Numbered from the stretch's first letter, positions 52,316 through 61,455 are shown. The stretch: DNA of 63,925 bases from Halobacteriales archaeon QS_3_64_16 (GCA_003021705.1 PXRJ01000053.1:1-63925); one strand, 5' to 3'. A program made the numbers and translations. The notes: a model not told the origin generated them from the sequence alone.

Positions 52316-53653
52316 ATGACTGACGTTGGCATCGACGCGATCGAGATCCGTACCGGGAAGTTGGCGCTCGACCTCGCGGAGACCTTCGCCCCGGCGATGG
52401 ACGAGGCCCCCGAGAAGTATACCAAAGGACTGGGCATCTATTCGAGTTCGCTGCCCGATGTCTACGAGGACATCGTCACGATGGGCGCGAACGCCGCTCA
52501 CCGATTGATGGACCGTCAAGGACTGGAGCTGGCGGACATCGGTCGGATCGATGTCGCCACCGAGAGCGCCTTCGATAACTCCAAGCCCGTTTCGACCTAC
52601 ATCGCGGGCTGTCTCGAGCAGGTCTTCGAGGGCGATCTCCATCACGCCAACAAGGGCGAGCGGAAGTTCGCGTGTATCTCGGGTACCCAGAGCATCGACG
52701 ACGCCTATAACTGGATTCAAGCCGGTCGGAATCGCGGCCGCGCGGCGCTCGTGATCGCGACCGACACCGCCCTGTACGCGCGCGACGACCCCGGCGAGGC
52801 CACCCAGGGCGCGGGCGCGGTCGCGATGTTGATCGACACCGACCCCGACATCGTGACCCTGAGCAAAGAACAGGGCTATGGCAGCGCCGACGAGACGGAC
52901 TTCCTCAAACCTAACCAGCAGTTCCCGAGCGTCGACGGCAAGCGCTCGGTCCAGGTCTATCTCGCACGCATGCGCGAGGCCGTCGAGGACTACGAGAGCA
53001 TTGCGGGCGACGTCCGCCCCGAGGACTTCCGGTTCGCACCCTTCCACACGCCTTTCCCGGGGATGGTCCGGAAGGCCGCAATGTTGGGCTATCGGCACAT
53101 GATCCGGGACACCGACATCGAGGACACTCTCGCGTCCGAGATCGGCCGCCAGCCACGTCGAGAAGCCTTCGAGGACGAGGAGGCCTTCCGGGACGCGGTG
53201 CGGGAGTACATGGATTCGCTCAAGGAAACCGATCAGTATCAGGAATGGTTCGGCGACGCCATCGAGCCCACCCTCGACATCGCCCGAGAGGTCGGCAACT
53301 GGTACACCGGCTCCGTTCACGTCGCTCGCGCGAGCGCGCTGAAGAACGCCGCCGAGCGCGGCGAGGAACTGACCGGCGAGCGGCTGTTCGTCGGCTCCTA
53401 TGGCTCGGGTGCCCAAGCCGAGATCCACGCCGAGACGGTCCAAGAGAACTGGCTTGAGGAGATCGAGTCACTCGATATCGACGCTCGACTAGATGAACGG
53501 TACGACCTTTCTTTCTCGGAGTACGAGGAAATCCACGACGTCCACAACCACGCGAAGACCGTCGAGGTCGAGGAACTCACCACCCCCAGCGAGGAGTTCG
53601 TCTACGACGGCCGCGGCCGCATGAACGAACGGAAATACCGGTACGTCCACTAA
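52316..53653 (+). CDS. hmgS: Hydroxymethylglutaryl-CoA synthase
   Basis: Thiolase-superfamily enzyme that condenses acetyl-CoA with acetoacetyl-CoA, the entry to the mevalonate pathway for archaeal isoprenoid lipids. 445 residues. Seen: TDVGIDAIEIRTGKLALDLA, VATESAFDNSKPVSTYIAG with catalytic Glu83, ERKFACISGTQSIDDAYNW with the acyl-accepting Cys120, TDTALYARDDPGEATQGAGA, and FHTPFPGMVRKAAMLGYRHM with His244. All three catalytic residues are in place. ATG 52316 is favoured over 52304 by family length and its TATA box. A probable terminator hairpin follows. The product ultimately feeds the dolichol and core lipids that the glycosylation island needs. Confidence 0.95.
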   Translation: MTDVGIDAIEIRTGKLALDLAETFAPAMDEAPEKYTKGLGIYSSSLPDVYEDIVTMGANAAHRLMDRQGLELADIGRIDVATESAFDNSKPVSTYIAGCLEQVFEGDLHHANKGERKFACISGTQSIDDAYNWIQAGRNRGRAALVIATDTALYARDDPGEATQGAGAVAMLIDTDPDIVTLSKEQGYGSADETDFLKPNQQFPSVDGKRSVQVYLARMREAVEDYESIAGDVRPEDFRFAPFHTPFPGMVRKAAMLGYRHMIRDTDIEDTLASEIGRQPRREAFEDEEAFRDAVREYMDSLKETDQYQEWFGDAIEPTLDIAREVGNWYTGSVHVARASALKNAAERGEELTGERLFVGSYGSGAQAEIHAETVQENWLEEIESLDIDARLDERYDLSFSEYEEIHDVHNHAKTVEVEELTTPSEEFVYDGRGRMNERKYRYVH

Positions 53654-53967
53654 ACCCCACTTTTTTGCCGAGGTCCTCGCTCGCGCCTACGGCGCTCGCT
53701 GCGGGCTCGGCAAAAACCGGGACTAAAAACGCTCGCTCCCCTCCAGTTCGCTCGCGCGGAGCGTGCTCGTCCGCAAGCGGCCGAACGGCCACACAACAAC
53801 TGGAATCAGTGGCGGTAGGTCCTGCATCCGCGAGCGCCAGCGAGCGGTTCCCCGTGACCGAGTGAGCGCGAAGCGTGATCGAGGGAGCGGCCTTTTTAGC
53901 GTAGATTTTTGGAGGAGTGGTGGGCGAGCGAACAGCGTGAGCGAGCGCACCCGACGAGAAAAAGGTA
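53654..53967. other. GCTCGC-rich intergenic region between hmgS and the GCS2-like gene
   Basis: A 314-base stretch with no gene. It holds the perfect-arm inverted repeat 53662-53716 and, further on, repeats of GAGCGAGC and GCTCGCGC with T-rich and A-rich islands (cctttttagcgtagattttt, gagaaaaagg) next to the minus-strand stop at 53968. Both neighbouring genes end here. Confidence 0.6.
53662..53716. terminator. Long-arm inverted repeat, probable terminator of hmgS
   Basis: TTTTTGCCGAG (53662-53672) and CTCGGCAAAAA (53706-53716) are perfect 11-base arms around a loop with GCTCGCGCCTACGGCGCTCGC. It starts 9 bases after the hmgS stop. It has the same design as the repeat at 42901-42965. Confidence 0.55.
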
Positions 53968-55530
53968 CTACCAGTCGGTAAAGCCGCCTTCGAGCAGGGT
54001 CTCTTCCTGCCGGTCGATGTAGGCGCGTTGCATGCCGTAGATCGCCTCCTCGAGCGAGTCGCCATCGTCGAGGCGCTCTCTGACTTCAGCCTTCTTCCAG
54101 TCGGCGGGTGTGACGCCCTTACGGACGCGCTGTTTGAGCGGCCAGAGGTATTTGGCGGCCTCCTCCTCGGAGAGCCCGCGGCGAGTAAGGCCGTCCTCGG
54201 CGTGGGCGAAGATGTCGTCGTAGATCGTCCGTCGGTCGGTCGTCTCGCGGCCGTCGTTCGTGATCCAGACCTGTTTCGACTCCAGGCCCTCGCCCATCGC
54301 CCGGTAGAAGTTATCGTGAGCGTCGCGCCAGTCCAGATCAGAGACGGGGTGTTCGCGGAGCGGGAGGCTCTCCATGAGGCCGGCGAACACGGCCAGGAAG
54401 GAAATCGAGTCCCGGATCGTGGGCTGGCCGGGGATCGGCCGGAACTCGATGCGGGCGTTCGCGCTCGATCGGTCCGCACCATCGAAGACCGGCCGGACCC
54501 AGCGCCAGTAGGTGCCGTGTTTGCGCCGGAGGGTATGGAAAGCGTCGTCGAAGCGATCGGAGCCCTCGGCGGGCATCGGAACGATCGTGGTGTCGCTTGC
54601 GATCCGGTCGATCACCTCCTCGACCGAATCGAGGTCCCGGGGGAAGCGGACCTTGCTCCGTCCGCCATCGGGGTTAAGGATGGATTCGAAGACGTGGATG
54701 CGGTTTTCCATCCAGGCCTCTTCGAGGATCTCTTCGGGAGTTGCGGCCTCGTCGTAGAGGTCCGGCGGGAAGAAAGGTGAGTTCACGCCCAGAGCGAGCA
54801 GCGGGCCGGCGATCCGGAGCGCGTAGGTGAAGTAATCGGGCAGGTCGTCGGCCTGGCGGAGCTGGTAGTGGGGCTGGATCGATGTAATGAGACTTTCGGG
54901 CATGACGGTCTCGGCGGCGATCGAGACGTGGGGGGCATCGACGTTCATGACGACCGCGCCCTCCTCGGTGGTGTTGCCCATCGCGTGATACCTGACTGAT
55001 GCGCTCATGTTCGTCGCGATCCGGACCCCGCTGTCGTTGACGTACTCGGTGAGGTAGGTCCGAGCATCCGTGTTCTCGGGCGGGATCGTCCACATCGCGT
55101 CGCTGATGAGGCGCAGGCCCTCCCGATCGATGCTGCGAAGCGCGGTGAGCAACTGGGCGCGAACCTCCGATTCCTTCGAGTGGAGGCCGAATTCGTTGAA
55201 GGGCTGGGGGTTCGCACACATCTCGGCGTTGTGCAAGCCGAGTTCCTTCTCGAAGCCGATGAACGAAAGGAGTCGTCGAGGAACCCGGGCTAAGGCTTTG
55301 TTTGCCCCATCGACGGCGTAGAACTCGTATTCGAGCCCGAGCATCGCCTGGGGGTTATCGAAGGTCCCCGCCGCGAGTTCCTCTTTGAGGGCGGCGGTTT
55401 CCTCGTCGGCCTGGGCCTGGAACTCCGCCGGGTCGATCGCGACCGCTTCGGCGACCTGTTCGGCGAGATCCGATTCGGGCTCCGGTTCCGACCCTGACCC
55501 TGATTCCGAGTCCGACTCCAACCCCGACAT
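53968..55530 (-). CDS. Glutamate-cysteine ligase (GCS2)-like ATP-dependent ligase
   Basis: Protein of 520 residues in the GCS2 carboxylate-amine ligase family; related enzymes make gamma-glutamylcysteine, the main thiol in haloarchaea. Seen: LGLEYEFYAVDGANKALARV (substrate-binding strand), LRSIDREGLRLISDAMWTIP, SASVRYHAMGNTTEEGAVVM, TSIQPHYQLRQADDLPDYFT, and SSANARIEFRPIPGQPTIRD, the usual C-terminal strand. The first 17 residues are a Ser/Glu/Asp-rich start. It is longer than the 350-400-residue typical GCS2, with an added C-terminal helical part. ATG 55530 is the first start. It could join other amino acids; its exact reaction cannot be told. Confidence 0.7.
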   Translation of the reverse strand: MSGLESDSESGSGSEPEPESDLAEQVAEAVAIDPAEFQAQADEETAALKEELAAGTFDNPQAMLGLEYEFYAVDGANKALARVPRRLLSFIGFEKELGLHNAEMCANPQPFNEFGLHSKESEVRAQLLTALRSIDREGLRLISDAMWTIPPENTDARTYLTEYVNDSGVRIATNMSASVRYHAMGNTTEEGAVVMNVDAPHVSIAAETVMPESLITSIQPHYQLRQADDLPDYFTYALRIAGPLLALGVNSPFFPPDLYDEAATPEEILEEAWMENRIHVFESILNPDGGRSKVRFPRDLDSVEEVIDRIASDTTIVPMPAEGSDRFDDAFHTLRRKHGTYWRWVRPVFDGADRSSANARIEFRPIPGQPTIRDSISFLAVFAGLMESLPLREHPVSDLDWRDAHDNFYRAMGEGLESKQVWITNDGRETTDRRTIYDDIFAHAEDGLTRRGLSEEEAAKYLWPLKQRVRKGVTPADWKKAEVRERLDDGDSLEEAIYGMQRAYIDRQEETLLEGGFTDW

Positions 55531-55715
55531 ACCCTGGTGGTAGCTACGGACCGACTTGAATCCCTGCTTCTCTCCCGGCGAACGAAGCTATCCCGGCGGT
55601 CTTCGAGAGCACCGCGGTACTCCGTAGTCCTCCCTGGGCGACCGTCCGGGACGCTGCACCAGGTCCTCCCGCTTCGGACCCGGGAGCCTTGAACGAGGGG
55701 GGTCTACTCGGGAGT

Positions 55716-56462
55716 ATGACGATCCGTCACGACGATCTATCGGTGCGTTGGCTGGGCTATGCGACCGTCCGTATCGAATACGATGACTTCGTCGCCTACC
55801 TCGATCCCGGCCGCTACGGCACCCTCACCGGCGAATGGCGTGGAACAAATCATCCGCTGGGCACGGACTACGACGCGCACGACGCTGATCTGGTCTGTAT
55901 CACCCACGACCATCACTACGACTCCGAGGGCATTGCCCGCGTCGCGAGCGACGACGCGACGATCGTACTCTACGACGCCGTTGACCCAGCGCGCATCGAC
56001 CGGGACGTCGAGGAGATCGAGGAACTCCCCGGCGACGTCGTGCGGATCGGCGAGAACGAGGAGTACGCCCTCGAAGGCAGTAGCCTGGGTGTAGAGATCG
56101 AGACCCTGCCCGCCTACAACCACCCCGACGGCCCGAACACGAGCGGCGGCGAGCCGATCCACCCGGAGGGGTTTGGCTGTGGCTACCTGCTCGATATCGC
56201 CGGAACGCGGGTCTTCTGGCCCGGCGATTCGGACGTGCTCGACGCCCACGAGGGCCTCGATATCTCGTTGTTTCTGCCGTCGATCAGCAGTTCCTTTACG
56301 ATGGATCGCCACGACGCCGCCGATCTCGCCGAAACGCTCGATCCGGATCTCGTGCTGCCGATCCACTACAACACCTTCGAAGAACTACAGGCCGACTCGG
56401 AGGCCTTTGCCGCGGACGTCGCCGGTCGCGGTGTTCCAGTCGTGCTCGACGAACGCAACTGA
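55716..56462 (+). CDS. MBL-fold hydrolase
   Basis: Metallo-beta-lactamase-fold enzyme of 248 residues. Seen: SVRWLGYATVRIEYDDFVAY, VCITHDHHYDSEGIARVASD (a HxHHxD form of the metal motif), EIETLPAYNHPDGPNTSGG, GTRVFWPGDSDVLDAHEGLD, SSFTMDRHDAADLAETLDPD, and LVLPIHYNTFEELQADSEAF. Compared with the UPF0173-type copy at 5433 it has an insert between the last two metal motifs. ATG 55716 is chosen over 55689: the family starts directly at MTIRHDxxSVRWLGYA. Cytosolic; substrate unknown. It is convergent with nothing, but divergent from the GCS2-like gene. Confidence 0.85.
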   Translation: MTIRHDDLSVRWLGYATVRIEYDDFVAYLDPGRYGTLTGEWRGTNHPLGTDYDAHDADLVCITHDHHYDSEGIARVASDDATIVLYDAVDPARIDRDVEEIEELPGDVVRIGENEEYALEGSSLGVEIETLPAYNHPDGPNTSGGEPIHPEGFGCGYLLDIAGTRVFWPGDSDVLDAHEGLDISLFLPSISSSFTMDRHDAADLAETLDPDLVLPIHYNTFEELQADSEAFAADVAGRGVPVVLDERN

Positions 56463-56629
56463 TCGGCGACCAGTGGCTGTCGACCGGCGACCGACGACTC
56501 ACACCACAAGAGTTCTGTCCAGGCGTTTCGAGTACCGACCATGGCATCGATCCCGCCGACTTCCTTACGCTCGCCGCGGCGACCTCGACCGCTTTCGCTC
56601 CCCGAGTACTCGACGGCCGGGAGCGACCG

Positions 56630-58249
56630 ATGACTGACGGTCTACCGATCGGGAGCGAAACGAACTCGCCGCCGACGATCGCCCTACAGCAGGTCGGCCG
56701 CTACGAGACCGGCCAATTCGCCGAAGACGCCGCTGAGATCGTCGCCTACGACCCGGCTACCTGCCGACTGTTCGTCGTCAACGCAGAAGCCGGCGGCGTT
56801 GACGTCATCGATGCGAGCGACCCAACCGCCCCTGACGGCCTCGGGACGATCACCGTCGCCGACGCTTGGCCCGAGGCGGGCGAGACCACCAACGTCGCCT
56901 TCCGCGAGAACACCCTGGTAGTCGCCGTCGAAGCCGACCCGCCACAGGAACCGGGCCGCCTCGTCGTCTACAGGACCGACGGAACCGACGGAATCGAGGG
57001 CTTCGAAGCCCGCGCGACGGTCACGGTCGGCGCGATGCCCGACATGGTAACGTTTACCCCCGACGGCGAGCGGCTGCTCGTCGCCTGTGCTGGCGAACCC
57101 GACGCGAGCTACGAGACCGATCCACCTGGCGTCGTCGGCGTGGTCGATATCCGCGACGGTGTCGTAGACCTCTCAGCGTCGCTCGTCGACTGTAGTGCCT
57201 TCGACGGCCAGGAGGCCGAGCTCCGCGAGCGGGGCGTCCGGATTTACGGACCTAGTGCGAGCGTCTCGGAAGACCTGGAGTTCGAGTACCTCACGATCGG
57301 GGCCGAGGGGCACTATGCCTACGTCATCTGCCAGCCCAACAACGCGATCGCTATCTTCGACGTCGAAAACGAGGCGTTCACCGACGTCGTCGCCCTCGGC
57401 TCGAAGGACCACTCGCTGCCGGGCAACGAACTCGACGCGAGCGACCGTGGCGGGACCCATATTTGTAACTGGCCGGTACAGGGTCTCTATCAGCCCGACG
57501 CGATCGCAAGCTACGAAGCGGGTGGGATCGAGTACCTTGTGACCGCGAACGAGGGGTACTATCGTAGCTACGAGGGCTTCGAGGAGGCAGCACGCGTCCG
57601 GGACATCGATCTCGCGCCCGAGGCCTTCGATCTAGAGGCCATCGCGGGTATCGAATCCGTCGAAGAACTCGTCCGGCCCGGAAACCTCGGCAATCTCAAG
57701 GTCTCGACCGTTTCGGGCGATATCGACGGCGACGGGCGCTTCGAGGAGCTGTATGCCTTCGGCGGGCGCTCGTTTTCGGTATGGACGACCGACGGCGAAC
57801 TCGTCTTCGACAGCGGGAACGACTTCGAGTTGCTCGCCGCGTTACACCATCCCCGCTACGTCAACGTCGATGGCACCGCGAACACCGCTCACGCTCGAAG
57901 CCCGGAGCACGGTCCCGAACCCGAAGGCATCGAACTCGGCGCGGTCGGCGACCGGACGTACGCTTTCGTCGGCCTCGAACGCGTCGGGGCAATCGTCGTC
58001 TACGACGTGAGCGATCCAGTCGCTCCGGAGTTCGTTCAGTACGTCCATCAGCGCGACTTCGAGGTCGAGCCCGAGACCGAGATCGCCGGGGGGGAGAAAG
58101 ACGCGAGTGCCGCGGGCGACCTGGGCCCCGAAGGCCTGAAGTTCGTCTCGGCGGGCGAGAGTCCGACCGACGACCCGCTGCTCGTCGTCGCGAACGAACT
58201 CAGCGGGACGACGACCATCTATGCAGTGCGATCGATCGGCGAGTCCTAA
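56630..58249 (+). CDS. Choice-of-anchor I family beta-propeller protein
   Basis: Protein of 539 residues with the choice-of-anchor I domain of surface proteins. Seen: EIVAYDPATCRLFVVNAEAG, VDVIDASDPTAPDGLGTITV, DMVTFTPDGERLLVACAGEP, and YLVTANEGYYRSYEGFEEAA (the TANEGD-like motif), then TVSGDIDGDGRFEELYAFGG and GAIVVYDVSDPVAPEFVQYV. No signal peptide is seen at ATG 56630. The in-frame bases upstream read DFLTLAAATSTAFAPRVLDG, which looks like the end of a Tat signal but lacks a start codon and an Arg-Arg pair. The true start may be lost to a base change just upstream. Without it the protein would stay in the cytosol. Confidence 0.8.
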   Translation: MTDGLPIGSETNSPPTIALQQVGRYETGQFAEDAAEIVAYDPATCRLFVVNAEAGGVDVIDASDPTAPDGLGTITVADAWPEAGETTNVAFRENTLVVAVEADPPQEPGRLVVYRTDGTDGIEGFEARATVTVGAMPDMVTFTPDGERLLVACAGEPDASYETDPPGVVGVVDIRDGVVDLSASLVDCSAFDGQEAELRERGVRIYGPSASVSEDLEFEYLTIGAEGHYAYVICQPNNAIAIFDVENEAFTDVVALGSKDHSLPGNELDASDRGGTHICNWPVQGLYQPDAIASYEAGGIEYLVTANEGYYRSYEGFEEAARVRDIDLAPEAFDLEAIAGIESVEELVRPGNLGNLKVSTVSGDIDGDGRFEELYAFGGRSFSVWTTDGELVFDSGNDFELLAALHHPRYVNVDGTANTAHARSPEHGPEPEGIELGAVGDRTYAFVGLERVGAIVVYDVSDPVAPEFVQYVHQRDFEVEPETEIAGGEKDASAAGDLGPEGLKFVSAGESPTDDPLLVVANELSGTTTIYAVRSIGES

Positions 58250-58331
58250 AGCGAAGCAGTGCCGATCCGGGGACGCGACCGGACACCGGGAACCGCCGAC
58301 TTTCTCTACGGCCAGTGGGTTCGTGCGCGAC

Positions 58332-59300
58332 TCACTCCTCGCTCCGTCCCGGGTCGTCTCCCCTATGGAGCGCTCGATGGGGCGTCACCCGCAGCCCCCA
58401 GGGTCCCTGCTCGACCGTCGCCTTCACGCCGAAGACCTCCGCGAGGGTCTCCTCGGTGAGGACTTCCTCCGGCGTGCCACGAGCGTGGATCGTCCCCTCC
58501 CGCAGTGCGATCACGTGATCGGCGTACTGAGCGGCCTGCTCGACGTCGTGGAGTACGAGGACGACAGTAGTCTCGCTGTCATCCCGGAGGGTTTCGACGA
58601 TTCCCATCACTTCGAGCTGGTGGTGTAGATCGAGAAACGTCGTCGGTTCGTCCAGGAGGAGGACGTCGGTGTCCTGGGCGAGTACCATCGCGATCCACAC
58701 CAACTGCTTCTGGCCGCCGCTCAAGCTGCCGACCTCCCGGTCTCGCAGGTGGTCGATCCCGGCCAGCGAGACGGCACGATCGATGACCGCTCGATCCTCT
58801 TCAGTCATCGAGTCGAAAAAGCCCCGATGGGGATAGCGACCGTGACCTATGAGATCGGCGACGGTGATGCTCTCGGGCGCGACGTTCTCCTGGGAGAGCA
58901 GTCCCAGCCTGCGAGCGAGTTCTTTCGTTCCGAGCGCGTGGATCTCCTCGCCGTCGAGGCGAACGATACCCCTATCGAGGGCGAGCTGGTTCGCGAGCCC
59001 CTTCAATAGAGTACTCTTGCCGCTGCCATTGGGACCGACGAGCGCGGTTACCTCGCCCGGCGGGACGCGAATCGACTCGCCGTCGACGACCGGCTCCTCG
59101 GTCGAGCGGTAGCTGATGACGAGGTCCTCGCCGACGAACTCGCTGGCATCGGCGATGCTATCGGGACTGCCGGGACCGTTGGCCTTCTTCGCCTCGCTTC
59201 CAGCGCCGTCGTCACTCACGTCCTCGCCGTTTCGAAGCGACTCGCGGTCGAGCGTCGTTCCGGTGCCACCGTCCGTTCGAAGCGCGTCAGTATCCCGCAT
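58332..59300 (-). CDS. ABC transporter ATP-binding protein (FecE/BtuD-like)
   Basis: ATPase subunit of a siderophore/heme/cobalamin-type uptake system, 322 residues. Seen: ALVGPNGSGKSTLLKGLANQ (Walker A), the Q-loop LGLLSQENVAPES, VGSLSGGQKQLVWIAMVLAQ (signature), DVLLLDEPTTFLDLHHQLEV (Walker B and D-loop) and VVLVLHDVEQAAQYADHVIA (H-loop). The first 50 residues are an acidic Gly/Asp extension, and the tail (FGVKATVEQGPWGLRVTPH) is normal for this family. It is last in the operon: substrate-binding protein, Tat lipopeptide, FAD oxidoreductase, permease, ATPase. It starts in a TAATG overlap with the permease stop. Confidence 0.92.
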   Translation of the reverse strand: MRDTDALRTDGGTGTTLDRESLRNGEDVSDDGAGSEAKKANGPGSPDSIADASEFVGEDLVISYRSTEEPVVDGESIRVPPGEVTALVGPNGSGKSTLLKGLANQLALDRGIVRLDGEEIHALGTKELARRLGLLSQENVAPESITVADLIGHGRYPHRGFFDSMTEEDRAVIDRAVSLAGIDHLRDREVGSLSGGQKQLVWIAMVLAQDTDVLLLDEPTTFLDLHHQLEVMGIVETLRDDSETTVVLVLHDVEQAAQYADHVIALREGTIHARGTPEEVLTEETLAEVFGVKATVEQGPWGLRVTPHRALHRGDDPGRSEE

Positions 59301-60475
59301 TAGATCTCACCCATCCGCTCCTGTTTGCGCATGAGATAGAGGAAGTACGGGCCGCCGACCAAGCCGGTGACGATGCCGACGGGGATCTGTGTGGGACTGA
59401 GCGCGAGGCGGGCCCCGACGTCGGCGGCGACCATCAGCGCCGGCCCGGCGAACACACAGCCGACGACCAACTTCCTGTAATCGCTGCCGACGATATTTCT
59501 GACGACGTGGGGGACGATGAGTCCTACAAAGCCGACGATCCCCGCGACCGCGATGCTCGCCGCCGCCGCGAGCACCGCGACCCCCGAGAGGGCGAATCGA
59601 ACCTTCTCGACCGACATACCGAGCGATCTCGCCGTACTCTCGCCGAGTAAGAGGACGTTCAACTGCCGGGAACTGAGGAGTGCGAGCACCATCGCGAGAA
59701 CGGTCCAAGGCAGTGCCAGCCGGACCTGCTCCCAGTCGGTGCCGGTGAGCGAGCCGGTGGTCCAAGCGATCGCGGACTGGACGACGCCGATGTCCTCGGC
59801 GAAGAAAAACAGCGCCGTCTGGAGGCTGCCGAGGACGGTGCCGACGATCACGCCCGCGAGCACCAACCTGACCGGCGAGGTCCCCCCCTGCCAGGCGATG
59901 GCGTAGACGACGAGGAAGGCGATCGCCCCCCCGACCGCGGCGATCAGCGGTAGGAACGTAGAGAGCCCCGAGAACACGACAAGCGTGAGTAAAATCAGTA
60001 GTCCCGCGCCCGAGGACACTCCCAAAATAAAGGGGCTGGCGAGTTCGTTTCTCGTCACCGCCTGGAAGATCGCGCCCGAGACGGCGAGATTCATCCCGAC
60101 GAGGACGGCGACGAACACGCGCGGGAGGCGGATGTTCCAGACGATCAGACTGCGGTCTCCCATCTTCGGCATTTCGGCCCCGAGCAGGAACGCCTCCCAC
60201 GCTCGTGGGTTCAGCAGTACGTCGGGATTGAACACGGCCCCCCAGGCTTCGAGCAGCGTCATGGAAAACGCCCCGAAGCTCACCTGCACGAGCCCGCCGA
60301 GGAGGACGATAAGCAGGCTCGTCACACAGAGTACGAACAGCGAGCCATATTCTCCGATCCAGCGCTCGCGGCGCGAGGCGGCGGTCGATTCCGACCCCGG
60401 TTCCGGTCCCGAGTCCAGCTCGGATTTCGTCCCCGATTCGGTATCGGTTCGGTCGGTCGTCGTCTCGCTCGCCAT
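59300..60475 (-). CDS. ABC transporter permease, FecCD family
   Basis: Membrane subunit of a siderophore/cobalamin-type ABC importer, 391 residues. Seen: an acidic N-terminus, about ten helices, NIRLPRVFVAVLVGMNLAVS, ISGAIFQAVTRNELASPFI (typical GAxxQxxxRNPLAxP motif), LGVSSGAGLLILLTLVVFSG, LGESTARSLGMSVEKVRFAL and VAGIVGFVGLIVPHVVRNIV, with the coupling helix that touches the ATPase. The ATG overlaps the oxidoreductase TGA (TGATG). The length is a little above the bacterial 330-350 because of its N-terminal tail. Pairs with itself and the ATPase encoded next. Confidence 0.92.
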   Translation of the reverse strand: MASETTTDRTDTESGTKSELDSGPEPGSESTAASRRERWIGEYGSLFVLCVTSLLIVLLGGLVQVSFGAFSMTLLEAWGAVFNPDVLLNPRAWEAFLLGAEMPKMGDRSLIVWNIRLPRVFVAVLVGMNLAVSGAIFQAVTRNELASPFILGVSSGAGLLILLTLVVFSGLSTFLPLIAAVGGAIAFLVVYAIAWQGGTSPVRLVLAGVIVGTVLGSLQTALFFFAEDIGVVQSAIAWTTGSLTGTDWEQVRLALPWTVLAMVLALLSSRQLNVLLLGESTARSLGMSVEKVRFALSGVAVLAAAASIAVAGIVGFVGLIVPHVVRNIVGSDYRKLVVGCVFAGPALMVAADVGARLALSPTQIPVGIVTGLVGGPYFLYLMRKQERMGEI

Positions 60476-61455
60476 CAGCCCCGCGCCTCCGATGACTCGC
60501 GCTCGGCTTCGATCTCGCGGGCGCGTTCGAGAACGCGCTCGTCGTCGAGACGCCGTAGGATCGCCCGCTGGCCCGCCGCGGTGCGCGCGTCGATCGCCTC
60601 TCTATCGAGGTAGGAGGCGAGCCGCCGGTCGATCTCGGCTTCGCGGAGATCGGCGAGTCGTGTCTCCGTGGGGTCGTGGTCGTCCGGGACCCCCTCGTCG
60701 AACCGCTCGCGATAGCACTCGCGAGCGGCGTGCTCGTCGGTGAGTTCGCTCCCCTTTCGCATCCAGTCGTAGCGATCGACGATGGCCTCGGGGTAGCCCG
60801 CTTCGCGTCGAACCGCCGTGAGGACCGCGAGGCCGACGCGCGCCCCGCGACCGGCGGCGACGATCGCTTGTCGGTCCGTCTCCGCCGAGGGCGAGGCGAC
60901 GTACAGTCCACGGATCAGCGTCTTGCCGTTCCGATCGGCGTACTCGCGATCGAAGACCTCACGTTCCTCGCCGTCGTATTCGATTTTCTCGAACATCCCC
61001 GTGCTCCCCCCATCGTCGCCGTCACCGCGATCGAGCGGACGGAGGTACGTGCCGTCGTAGCGCGCCACGGCGATCACCCGCCTCGCGCTGACAGGTGCCC
61101 CTTCCTGTGGCGTCACGACGAACCCGCCCCCCTCGTCGTCGTCATCCTCGTCTCTATTGCCGTCGGCGCGTTCGATCGACTCGACGAGGTCCGGACGGAT
61201 GACACAGCCGGCTTCTTCGGCGTGGTCCTGGATCAACTCGTAGAAGGTCTCAACGTCGATTCCGGCGGGAAACCCGAGATAGTTCCCCAGGTACGCACAC
61301 CGTTTGATCGAGGAGCGCCCCCGGTCGAAGATCATCGTATCGAGACCGTATCGAGCACAGAACACGCCCGCCGAACAGCCGGCCGGACCGCCGCCGCAGA
61401 CGACGAGGTCGTAATGATAATCGGTGCCAGCGTCTCGCGAATCAGTCGTGCTCAT
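60475..61455 (-). CDS. FAD/NAD(P)-dependent oxidoreductase in the uptake operon
   Basis: Flavoprotein of 326 residues, thioredoxin-reductase-like in its N-terminal half. Seen: YDLVVCGGGPAGCSAGVFCA (FAD-binding), GLDTMIFDRGRSSIKRCAYL, and GKTLIRGLYVASPSAETDRQ near the second dinucleotide contact. No CxxC redox pair typical of thioredoxin reductase is seen, and the second half is helical and acidic (ADLREAEIDRRLASYLDRE). It is coupled on both sides (ATGA with the lipopeptide gene, TGATG with the permease), so it belongs to the uptake system. A likely role is reducing or modifying the imported iron complex in the cytosol. This is inferred from position only. ATG 61455 gives the family start. Confidence 0.8.
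   Translation of the reverse strand: MSTTDSRDAGTDYHYDLVVCGGGPAGCSAGVFCARYGLDTMIFDRGRSSIKRCAYLGNYLGFPAGIDVETFYELIQDHAEEAGCVIRPDLVESIERADGNRDEDDDDEGGGFVVTPQEGAPVSARRVIAVARYDGTYLRPLDRGDGDDGGSTGMFEKIEYDGEEREVFDREYADRNGKTLIRGLYVASPSAETDRQAIVAAGRGARVGLAVLTAVRREAGYPEAIVDRYDWMRKGSELTDEHAARECYRERFDEGVPDDHDPTETRLADLREAEIDRRLASYLDREAIDARTAAGQRAILRRLDDERVLERAREIEAERESSEARG

Noticed and set aside
53660-53967. CRISPR-like array of GCTCGC/GAGCGA repeats
   Set aside because: The repeats are 6-8 bases with no even spacing or unique spacers; they are loops of terminator-like hairpins or simple GC-rich repetition.
59307-60911. 534-codon minus-strand open frame in another frame
   Set aside because: It overlaps the permease and oxidoreductase, which have clear motifs; its protein is very Arg-rich and without domains.
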